Made by a program: the position numbers and the translations under genes. A stretch of DNA of 9,787 nt, taken from contig JAGWAK010000014.1 in the NCBI GenBank assembly GCA_021296435.1, positions 46,289 to 56,075 on the forward strand, read 5' to 3'. Position 1 is the first letter of the stretch, and every line of letters begins with the position of its first letter. Under the pieces are notes generated by a model. The model worked only from the letters and a program-made list of their open reading frames with translations. It made no database searches and was not told the DNA's origin. Shown piece after piece: positions 1 to 5,880 of this stretch. The stretch comes from Acidimicrobiia bacterium (GTDB lineage Bacteria; Actinomycetota; Acidimicrobiia; Acidimicrobiales; CATQHL01).

Positions 1-938
1 TCATCACGAGCCCGTACAGCTTCATGGCGACGGCCCACGCCGCCCGGTCGCTGGGCGCCGTTCCCGTGTTCGTCGACGTGGAACCGGGGACGCACAACCT
101 GGATCCGACGCTGATCGACGACGCGATCACGGAGCGCACGACGGCGATCCTGCCCGTTCATATCGGCGGTCGCCCGGCCGACATGGATCGCGTGAACGAG
201 ATCGCCGCCCGCCGCGGCCTCCGGGTCGTCGAGGACGCCGCGCAGGCGTGGCTCGCAAGCTGGCGCGGCCGCGGTGCGGGGACGCTGGGTGACGCGGGCG
301 CTTTCAGCTTCCAGTCGAGCAAGAACCTGTCGGCCGGCGAGGGCGGAATGGTGCTCACCGACGACGAAGCCATCTACAGACGCGCCTGGTCGTGGCACGA
401 CTGCGGCCGCGATCCGGGGGGAAGCCGGCACGCCCACGCGGACGTCGGACTGAACCTCCGCATGACCGAGTTCCAGGCGGCCCTCCTTCTCTCCGGCCTG
501 GAACGCCTGCCCGCCGAACAGGCCATCCGCCGGCAGGCCATGGACGCGCTCGCGACGGGTCTGGCGGAGCTCGAGGGCGTGAAGACGCCGGACCGGGACG
601 AGCGCGTCACGACCCACGGTTGCCACATCTTCATCATCCGGCTCGATGAGTCGGTGCTCGCGGCGGACCACGGCAAGGACCACGGCAAGGATCGCGGCAA
701 GCGTCGCGACAAGCGCTGGATCATCGAAGCGCTCCGGGCCGAGGGGGTCCCGGCGCATCCGGGTTACACGACACCGCTCGAGCGAGGGTTTCCGGTATGC
801 GACCGGCTCTGTCGCACGACGATCTGGATCAAGCAGGAGGCCCTCCTGGCGGGGGCCGCTCAGATGCAGGATGTCGTGGACGCGTTCGCGAAAGTCCTGG
901 CGACACGACACGGGGGAAGAAGCGGGGGGAGAAGATGA
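1..938 (+). CDS. DegT/DnrJ/EryC1/StrS-family PLP aminotransferase (5' end outside window)
   Basis: A PLP-dependent aminotransferase of the sugar/aminocyclitol type; such enzymes move an amino group, usually from glutamate or glutamine, to a keto group on a cyclic substrate. The frame is open from base 3, and the codons before the first ATG (base 24) already read like the family (ITSPYSF then MATAHAA), so that ATG is internal and the start lies upstream. Counting from it: the V-F-V-D-V strand at 15-19, V-E-D-A-A-Q at 69-74 (Asp for the PLP ring nitrogen), and F-S-F-Q-S-S-K at 94-100 with Lys100 as the predicted Schiff-base lysine, followed by the glycine-rich G-E-G-G. The C-terminal C-D-R-L-C...I-W-I-K segment also fits. 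Oddities are a Lys/Gly-rich repeat at 215-230 and a short stretch between the P-L-E-R and P-V-C-D-R segments, where relatives as I recall them have a longer loop. The stop overlaps the next gene's start (ATGA). The family is secure; the substrate is unknown. Confidence 0.88.
   Translation, partial: ITSPYSFMATAHAARSLGAVPVFVDVEPGTHNLDPTLIDDAITERTTAILPVHIGGRPADMDRVNEIAARRGLRVVEDAAQAWLASWRGRGAGTLGDAGAFSFQSSKNLSAGEGGMVLTDDEAIYRRAWSWHDCGRDPGGSRHAHADVGLNLRMTEFQAALLLSGLERLPAEQAIRRQAMDALATGLAELEGVKTPDRDERVTTHGCHIFIIRLDESVLAADHGKDHGKDRGKRRDKRWIIEALRAEGVPAHPGYTTPLERGFPVCDRLCRTTIWIKQEALLAGAAQMQDVVDAFAKVLATRHGGRSGGRR
666..713 (+). repeat. Four-unit 12-nt tandem repeat inside the aminotransferase
   Basis: Four in-frame 12-base units encode D-H-G-K, D-H-G-K, D-R-G-K and R-R-D-K. 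The first two units are identical in DNA and the later two have diverged. It sits in the loop before the conserved R-W-I-I-E-A-L-R-A-E-G-V-P helix, where family members normally have only a few residues (from memory). It adds a strongly basic, probably flexible surface loop. Its effect on activity is unknown. Confidence 0.75.
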
Positions 939-1981
939 AGAGCTACCAGTTCCGCGAGTACGGCGAGCCACTCGGGCTGGCCCAGCGGCCGACGCCCGAA
1001 CCGGCGGACACGGAGGTGCTCGTCCGCGTCCGCGCGTGCGGTGTCTGCCACAGCGACCTGCACCTGTGGCAGGGCTACTTCGAAATGGGCGGCGGGCGGA
1101 AGCTCGACGTCCGGGCGGTGCGCGAACTGCCCTTCACGCTGGGGCACGAGATCGTCGGCGAGGTCGCCGCGGCGGGGCCGGATGCGGAGGGCGTCGGCGT
1201 AGGCGATGCTCACGTCGTCTTCCCGTGGATCGGTTGCGGCGCCTGCGACTTCTGCGACAGCGCCCGGGAGCACCTCTGCCATCGCCCGCGGGCCCTCGGC
1301 ACGCACCTCGACGGGGGCTTCGCGGACCACGTCATCGTCCCGCACCCGCGCTACCTGTTCGATTTCGAGAATGTCGCGCCGGAGTTGGCGTGCACGTACG
1401 CGTGCTCGGGGCTCACCGCCTACAGCGCCCTCCGCAAGGCGGAACGGTGGCTGGAAGACCAACTCGTCATCATCGGGGCCGGCGGGGTCGGTTTCGCCGG
1501 CATCCAGATCGCGAGGGCGCTCTTCGACGCCGAACTCATCGTCGTCGAGGTCGATGACGCGAAGCTCGATGCAGCTCGGCGGGCGGGGGTCGCGCACGTC
1601 GTGGATGCCCGCGACGACGACGCGGCCCGGCAACTGAAGCGGCTGACGAAGGGCGGCTGCACCGCGGTGGTCGACTTCGCCGGCTCCTCGGCGTCGGCCG
1701 CCCTCGGCTTCCGGACCGTCGCCAAGAGCGGCGGACTCGTCGTCGTGGGCCTGCTCGGCGGCTCGCTCCCGGTGCCGCTACCGCTGCTCGTGTTGAAGGA
1801 TCTCGCGGTCCAGGGGTCCGACCTCGGAAGTCTCGCCGAGATGGGGGAGTTGATGGAACTCGTCCGCTCCGGGCGCGTCGACCCGATTCCCTACGAGACG
1901 CGACCGATGGCGGAGGCGGAGGCGAGCCTGCGCGACCTCGAGGCGGGAGGCGTCGTCGGAAGGGTCGTCCTCACTGCCTAG
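935..1981 (+). CDS. Zinc-dependent medium-chain alcohol dehydrogenase
   Basis: A 348-residue NAD(P)-dependent oxidoreductase of the medium-chain (MDR) family, the usual family length. The GroES-like N-terminal domain carries G-V-C-H-S-D with Cys38, and G-H-E with His71-Glu72; Cys157 in C-S-G-L-T is the likely third catalytic zinc ligand. The structural zinc site is complete: Cys101, Cys104, Cys107 and Cys115 (C-x2-C-x2-C-x7-C). The Rossmann domain follows with G-A-G-G-V-G at 181-186, and the acidic end of the second strand (V-V-E-V-D-D) favours NAD over NADP. An in-frame start 138 bases upstream is possible, but the ATG at 935 lies behind a G-rich purine tract (924-932), makes the ATGA overlap with the aminotransferase, and starts where the family starts (K-S-Y-Q-F-R-E-Y-G). 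The coupling suggests dehydrogenase and aminotransferase act in sequence, oxidising an alcohol to a ketone that is then aminated; that is inference. Confidence 0.9.
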   Translation: MKSYQFREYGEPLGLAQRPTPEPADTEVLVRVRACGVCHSDLHLWQGYFEMGGGRKLDVRAVRELPFTLGHEIVGEVAAAGPDAEGVGVGDAHVVFPWIGCGACDFCDSAREHLCHRPRALGTHLDGGFADHVIVPHPRYLFDFENVAPELACTYACSGLTAYSALRKAERWLEDQLVIIGAGGVGFAGIQIARALFDAELIVVEVDDAKLDAARRAGVAHVVDARDDDAARQLKRLTKGGCTAVVDFAGSSASAALGFRTVAKSGGLVVVGLLGGSLPVPLPLLVLKDLAVQGSDLGSLAEMGELMELVRSGRVDPIPYETRPMAEAEASLRDLEAGGVVGRVVLTA

Positions 1982-2045
1982 CGTCGACTCCAGTCGGGGG
2001 CTGCCGGGCGCCCGGACGCGCCGGGCCGGCTCTCAGCAGTCGACG
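1982..2045. terminator. Putative bidirectional terminator or cruciform between convergent genes
   Basis: A perfect 8-base inverted repeat (CGTCGACT at 1982-1989, AGTCGACG at 2038-2045) encloses GC-rich hairpins. One is a 6-bp stem GCCCGG/CCGGGC at 2010-2015 and 2021-2026 with a 5-base loop; a competing perfect palindrome CCGGGCGCCCGG lies at 2004-2015. It sits between the stop of the dehydrogenase and the stop of the convergent cupin, overlapping the cupin's last codons. There is no T-tract, so this is not a classical intrinsic terminator; the role is inferred from position and symmetry. Confidence 0.45.
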
Positions 2046-2377
2046 AGTTCGATCTTGTCGGGGCGGTTCGGGACCGCGCACAGGAACTCGAACGGTTCAT
2101 CGTAGGAGTGCGGCGTCCCCGCCGGAATGTAGACGACGTCTCCGGCCTTCACGTCGTGCCTCTCGTCCCCGATCGACACCCGGGCCCGTCCGCGGAGCAC
2201 GTATTGCTCGTGTTCGACGGTGTTGGTGTGACGCGGCATCCCGCCGCCCGGCTGCATGACGAAGCGCCGCAGCGCGAAGTTGGGCCCCTGATCCGGACCG
2301 ATGAGAACCTGCGTTTCGGTGTCCGACCCGGCAGCGACCGGCGTCAGCCCGAACTCCGAGACATGTCGAACACTCAC
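2033..2377 (-). CDS. Small single-domain cupin protein
   Basis: A 114-residue protein with one conserved cupin beta-barrel. The first cupin motif is around 45-63 (G-G-M-P-R-H50-T-N52-T-V-E-H-E57-Q-Y-V-L-R-G63); the second is G79-D-V-V-Y-I-P85-A-G-T-P-H90. Likely metal ligands are His50, Glu57 and His90. Asn52 stands where many cupins have the second histidine of H-x-H, so the metal site may be incomplete or altered. The frame stays open far upstream, but that region runs through the tRNA gene. The GTG at 2375-2377 is chosen because an exact AGGAGG lies 8 bases before it and it starts just ahead of the fold. There is no signal peptide, so it is cytoplasmic. Small cupins range from isomerases and dioxygenases to sugar-binding proteins, and no substrate can be named. 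It is monocistronic, divergent from tRNA-Gly. Confidence 0.85.
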   Translation of the reverse strand: MSVRHVSEFGLTPVAAGSDTETQVLIGPDQGPNFALRRFVMQPGGGMPRHTNTVEHEQYVLRGRARVSIGDERHDVKAGDVVYIPAGTPHSYDEPFEFLCAVPNRPDKIELVDC

Positions 2378-2385
2378 TCGGTCAT

Positions 2386-2391
2386 CCTCCT
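2386..2391 (-). promoter_or_regulatory. Shine-Dalgarno AGGAGG deciding the cupin GTG start
   Basis: A full AGGAGG on the minus strand, 8 bases before the GTG at 2377. The only nearby ATGs are in other frames, so this site fixes the start and excludes the long upstream extension through the tRNA gene. Confidence 0.75.
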
Positions 2392-2484
2392 GGATTTCGT
2401 AGCGCAGAGTCGCGCGCAAAGAACCCCCCGCACGACCCGGAAACTTGCCCGCCCACGGCCCGCGTCGCCAGATTCGACGGCCTC

Positions 2485-2557
2485 GCGGGCGTAGCTCAGT
2501 TGGCAGAGCGTCAGCCTTCCAAGCTGAAGGTCGCCGGTTCGATCCCGGTCGCCCGCT
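2485..2557 (+). tRNA. tRNA-Gly (anticodon UCC)
   Basis: A complete 73-base cloverleaf without an encoded CCA. The acceptor stem GCGGGCG (2485-2491) pairs perfectly with CGCCCGC (2550-2556), and the discriminator is T at 2557. The D arm is GCTC/GAGC. The anticodon stem TCAGC/GCTGA encloses the loop CTTCCAA, giving anticodon TCC at 2518-2520, which reads GGA and GGG. The T arm GCCGG/CCGGT, with one G-T pair, encloses TTCGATC. Upstream, TTGCCC (2445-2450) and CAGATT (2469-2474) with an 18-base spacer are a poor match to a housekeeping promoter and are not called. No duplicated 3' end or integrase was seen nearby. Confidence 0.96.
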
Positions 2558-2699
2558 TTCGAACGGAATCTCTCGACGCAGTTCTCCCTCGCCTCCCTCG
2601 CCACTATCCGCCAAGTCCCGTCTTGCGGGTCGTCCCCGTCGGATTGAGCTTCGAGCGCGAGCGTTCGGCATCTCCGTTCCCCAACGATGGATGTGACCG

Positions 2700-4454
2700 A
2701 TGGCGGCAGAACCCCGCGACTTCAACAGCGCGATCCAGTACCAGCCCGACGAGACGCCCCCGTACCGGATCGCGATCGGACTCGCGCTCCAGTACGTCGT
2801 CCTCACCATCGCGGCCATCGTCATCACGGTGGCGATCGTGGTGCGGGCGGCCGGCGGCTCGGAGACCTACCTGTCGTGGGCGAGCTTCGCGGTCCTGATC
2901 GTGAGCGGCGTGACCACGGCCGTGCAGGCCGCGCGCGTCGGGCGCGTGGGAGCGGGGTACGTCCTCCTCATGGGGACATCGGGCGCGTTCATTGCCGCCT
3001 CCGTGACGGCGCTCGTCCAGGGCGGTCCCGGCCTCCTCGCATCGCTGGTCATCGCCTCCTCCCTCTTCCAGTTCGGCCTCTCGCGGCACCTCGCGCTCCT
3101 GAGGCGGATCATCACACCGGTCGTGGCGGGGACCGTGATCATGCTGATCGCCGTCACGATCATGCCGCTCCTGTTCGATCTTCTGCGTCAGGTTCCGGAG
3201 GGGGCCTCGTCGGTCGCGGCGCCGGTGACGGCCCTGGTCACCATTGTCGCGACCCTGCTGATCGTGCTCCGGGCCGGCGGCGTCATGCGCCTGTGGGGGC
3301 CGGTGATCGGCATCTTCGTCGGGTGCGTGGCGGCGGTGTCGTTCGGCATCTACGACTTCGAGCGCGTGGCCGACGCGCGGTGGATCGGTCTCCCCGCGGC
3401 CGGCTGGCCGGGCTTCGGCTTCAGCTTCGGCCCCGCATTCTGGGCGCTGCTGCCGACGTTCGTGTTCGTGACGCTGATCGGCGCGATCGAGACGGTGGGC
3501 GACGCCGTGGCCATTCAGCGCGTGTCCTGGCGGCGCCCCCGAGCCACGGACTTCGGAGCGGTTCAGGGCGCGGTCGCCGCCGACGGACTCGGCAACCTGC
3601 TCTCGGGGCTGCTGAGCACCGTCCCCAACACCACCTATTCGTCGAGCATCTCGCTGGCCGAGATCACGGGCGTAGCGGCGCGCCGCGTGGGCGTGTGCAT
3701 CGGAGTGACGTTCTGCGCACTGGCGTTCCTGCCGAAGATCGCCGCGCTCGTTCTCGCCATCCCGGACCCCGTGCTCGCGGCCTACGGCTTCGTCCTGATT
3801 GCGATCCTGTTCGTCATCGGGGCGCGGGTCGTCATCCAGGATGGAATCGACTATCGCAAGGCGGCGATCGTCGGCGTGTCGTTCTGGGCCGGCGTCGGGT
3901 TCCAGGAGGGCGCTTTCTTCAACGAGTATCTGAGCCCCGGGTTGGCTCCGCTGCTCGAGAACGGGATGACCGCGGGCGGCCTGACCGCGATCGTCCTCAC
4001 GGCGCTGCTCGAGTTGATGGGCTCGCGGCCCCTGCGCGTCGAGGCGACGCTGAACGTGGAGGCGCTCCCCACCATCCGGAACTTTCTCGACAAGTTCTCG
4101 ATCCGGCGCAAGTGGCCCATGGAGATGAGCGATCGGCTGCTGCAGGCGGCGGAGGAAACGCTGCTGCTCCTGCTGGAGGAGGCGAAGGAAGGGGAAGACT
4201 CGGGAGACCGGCGCCTGCGCGTCGTTGCCCGCAAGTGGGGGACCGGGGCCGAACTGGAGTTCATCTCGGCCGGCGGCGCGGGGAACATCGAGGATCAGAT
4301 CGCTGTTCTGGCCAGCCATGGCACGGCGGAACCGCAGGAGCACGAGATTTCGCTCCGGATTCTGCAGCACCTGGCCACGTCGGTGAGACACCAGAAATAC
4401 CACGACGCGGACATCGTGACGGTTCACATCGAAGGCCCCGCGCGGGGAGCCTAG
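2700..4454 (+). CDS. NCS2/NAT-type (xanthine/uracil permease-like) transporter with C-terminal ATPase-like domain
   Basis: A 584-residue inner-membrane protein. Residues about 20-440 are strongly hydrophobic with the layout of nucleobase:cation symporters: the TM8 signature I-E264-T-V-G-D-A (the conserved proton or substrate glutamate), and later V-P-N-T-T-Y-S, T-G-V and A-I-P-D-P-V-L-A-A-Y-G. The hallmark Q-N-x-G (or E-N-x-G in UraA-like proteins) is replaced by S315-S-I-S, although T323-G324 remain, so substrate and coupling may differ. Residues about 445-580 form an extra soluble domain, with a helix rich in E-E-T-L-L-L-L-L (485-492) and a terminal L-R-I-L-Q-H-L-A-x-S-V-R-H-Q segment. This looks like an RsbW/HATPase fold lacking the N-box asparagine and the D-x-G-x-G box. 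The ATG at 2700 is the first start after an in-frame TGA at 2694; its ribosome site is weak, and a small hairpin lies at 2652-2667. Its stop overlaps the convergent amidohydrolase stop. The transporter fold is fairly sure; the substrate is not. Confidence 0.82.
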   Translation: MAAEPRDFNSAIQYQPDETPPYRIAIGLALQYVVLTIAAIVITVAIVVRAAGGSETYLSWASFAVLIVSGVTTAVQAARVGRVGAGYVLLMGTSGAFIAASVTALVQGGPGLLASLVIASSLFQFGLSRHLALLRRIITPVVAGTVIMLIAVTIMPLLFDLLRQVPEGASSVAAPVTALVTIVATLLIVLRAGGVMRLWGPVIGIFVGCVAAVSFGIYDFERVADARWIGLPAAGWPGFGFSFGPAFWALLPTFVFVTLIGAIETVGDAVAIQRVSWRRPRATDFGAVQGAVAADGLGNLLSGLLSTVPNTTYSSSISLAEITGVAARRVGVCIGVTFCALAFLPKIAALVLAIPDPVLAAYGFVLIAILFVIGARVVIQDGIDYRKAAIVGVSFWAGVGFQEGAFFNEYLSPGLAPLLENGMTAGGLTAIVLTALLELMGSRPLRVEATLNVEALPTIRNFLDKFSIRRKWPMEMSDRLLQAAEETLLLLLEEAKEGEDSGDRRLRVVARKWGTGAELEFISAGGAGNIEDQIAVLASHGTAEPQEHEISLRILQHLATSVRHQKYHDADIVTVHIEGPARGA

Positions 4455-5773
4455 GGGACTAGGCCCTCCGCGGTGGCGAGAAGTCGGTCGCGGTCGAGCA
4501 CCCGGCCGCCGAGGATCACGGCGTGGACGCGGCGGGCGTTCGTGATGTCCTCGAGCGGACTGGCTTCGAAGAGGACGATGTCGGCCAGCATGCCGTGGGC
4601 GAGCGTGCCCCTGTCCGGCAGGCGCAGCGCTTCGGCGCCCATCCGGGTCGCGGCGATCAAGGTTTCCGCCGGCGTCATCCCGGCCTCCACGTGGGTCTCC
4701 ATCTCGCGCTGGTAGGCGAGCCCCGGGGGCGCGTTGGCCACCAGCCCGTGCGAGCCCATCGTGACGGGTCCGCCGGCCTTCGCGTAGCGCACCGTGAACG
4801 CCGCCATGTTCCGCATCGCCGCCCACTGCACGTCGCGACCCTCTTCGTCGAACGCGGGTTCGAAGACGGCCAGCGTGCCGTCGAGGTTCACGTTGCGCTC
4901 CAGCATGAGTTCGATGAGCGCGTCCGCGCGCGGGCCGGCGGGATCCAGCGCCGCCCACAGCGCCAGCCCGCCCTCTCCGCGGTGGATGCTCTCGCGCAGC
5001 ACCGCCTGGCGGAACTCCTCCGCCCGCTTGGGCGAGACGAGGGCCCGGCCCACCGACCGTGTGTGCTCGATCCCGTCCAGTCCGAGCCGGATCGCGGCGA
5101 TGGGGTCGACGATCTCGAGGTGGCCGTGCACCGGTACGTTGCGCCGGTCGGCCTCCTCGATGATGGCCGCGACCTGGGCGAGCGAGAGCCGGAAATACAC
5201 CTTCAGGGACGTCGCGCCCCGATCCATCAGCTCGTTCGCCGCCATCCGGGCGTCCATCTCGTCCAGCAGGACCCGGGAGATGGTGGGATAGGCCGTGTCC
5301 CGCCCGTCGAGAATCGGGCCGGAATAGAGGAGCCGCGGCGTCGGAAGCCCCAGCGTCCGCACAGTGGTGAGCCAGTTCTCGTTATCGCTGATCCACTGCC
5401 CCATCTCCCGCTGCGTGGTGACGCCGTTGGCCAGGAAGAGGAGCGGCAGTTCGGGATTCGCGTCTGTCCCCGTCCCGTCGATCGAGGCATGCGGGCCGGG
5501 AGAGTAGTGGAAGTGGAGGTCGATGAAGCCCGGCGTGAGGAACTTGCCGGTCGCATCGATCCGTTCCGCTCCGACGGGGATGTCGATCTGTCCGGCCGGG
5601 CCGATGCCCTCGACGCGATCATTCCGAATCAGCACCGTCGCGTCTTCGTGGACGGCCCCCGTTCCATCGAAAACGGTGCCTCCCTCGATTGCCAGCCACC
5701 GATCCTGCGCGGCAAGAGGAATTGCAGCGGCCAACATCCAGCCAACGACCAGCGAGGCTCTGGCAGCGCGCAC
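4451..5773 (-). CDS. Secreted imidazolonepropionase-like amidohydrolase, Asp-to-His variant
   Basis: A 440-residue metal-dependent hydrolase of the amidohydrolase superfamily. The first 22 or so residues are a Sec signal peptide (Arg-rich start, hydrophobic core, A-A-Q then D), so it acts outside the cytoplasm. The small beta domain G-G-T-V-F-D-G-T-G at 31-39 precedes the TIM barrel. Metal ligands visible are H87-F-H89, the carboxylated-lysine candidate K191 in L-K-V-Y-F, H218 in H-G-H, and H237 in G-I-E-H-T. The final acidic residue, normally Asp in G-T-D, is replaced by His342 in M-G-S-H-G, a variant I recall from other amidohydrolases of this type. The GTG start at 5773 has GAAGGAG 7 bases before it. 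It is divergent from a paralogue that shares the I-P-x-G-A-E-R motif, and convergent with the transporter. Family members hydrolyse amide bonds, including dipeptides and cyclic amides; the substrate here is unknown. Confidence 0.88.
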   Translation of the reverse strand: MRAARASLVVGWMLAAAIPLAAQDRWLAIEGGTVFDGTGAVHEDATVLIRNDRVEGIGPAGQIDIPVGAERIDATGKFLTPGFIDLHFHYSPGPHASIDGTGTDANPELPLLFLANGVTTQREMGQWISDNENWLTTVRTLGLPTPRLLYSGPILDGRDTAYPTISRVLLDEMDARMAANELMDRGATSLKVYFRLSLAQVAAIIEEADRRNVPVHGHLEIVDPIAAIRLGLDGIEHTRSVGRALVSPKRAEEFRQAVLRESIHRGEGGLALWAALDPAGPRADALIELMLERNVNLDGTLAVFEPAFDEEGRDVQWAAMRNMAAFTVRYAKAGGPVTMGSHGLVANAPPGLAYQREMETHVEAGMTPAETLIAATRMGAEALRLPDRGTLAHGMLADIVLFEASPLEDITNARRVHAVILGGRVLDRDRLLATAEGLVP

Positions 5774-5780
5774 GGCGAAG

Positions 5781-5787
5781 CTCCTTC
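5781..5787 (-). promoter_or_regulatory. Shine-Dalgarno GAAGGAG for the GTG-start amidohydrolase
   Basis: On the minus strand, GAAGGAG lies 7 bases before the GTG at 5773. It supports that GTG, which directly precedes the signal peptide, as the start. Confidence 0.7.
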
Positions 5788-5868
5788 GATCTACATCGGT
5801 TGCCGCTCACTCGGGTCTTTCCGGCCCCGAGGGCGGCATCTACGCTGAAGAAGATCTTGGCTCGACAC

Positions 5869-5875
5869 AAGGAGG
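5869..5875 (+). promoter_or_regulatory. Shine-Dalgarno AAGGAGG deciding the second amidohydrolase start
   Basis: A near-perfect AAGGAGG, 5 bases before the ATG at 5881. The frame is open 192 bases further upstream into the neighbouring gene, but this site and the signal peptide that follows place the start at 5881. Confidence 0.75.
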
Positions 5876-5880
5876 ACGCC

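Larger units (their letters stand above)
5774..5880. promoter_or_regulatory. Shared upstream region of two divergent amidohydrolase genes
   Basis: A 107-base gap between the GTG of the minus-strand amidohydrolase and the ATG of the plus-strand one. It must hold the promoters for both unless they lie inside the coding sequences. Both ribosome sites are clear, but I could not find convincing -35/-10 pairs or an operator palindrome by eye. Confidence 0.4.

Noticed and set aside
2445..2696. Short frames across the tRNA, with R-S-S-V-G-R-A-S and G-D-R-D-R-T-G-D-L style peptides
   Set aside because: These are the well-known false peptides produced by translating tRNA genes; the cloverleaf at 2485-2557 explains the sequence.
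2485..2700. tRNA-Gly as an integration site for a mobile element
   Set aside because: No integrase and no repeated tRNA 3' end were seen; the flanking genes look like ordinary chromosomal genes.
2378..2827. Upstream extension of the cupin frame to a start near 2827
   Set aside because: It would read through the tRNA gene and into the transporter. The GTG at 2377 with AGGAGG gives a normal-length cupin.
2687..4462. A second long plus-strand frame parallel to the transporter
   Set aside because: Arg/Gly/Pro-rich translation without domains or membrane segments; the other plus frame encodes a clear multi-span transporter.
2604..4958. A 784-codon open frame on the minus strand, the longest in the window
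   Set aside because: It is antisense to the transporter and runs into the amidohydrolase region. Its translation is Arg/His/Asp/Gly-rich low complexity with no recognisable domain, as expected from third-position GC bias opposite a real gene.
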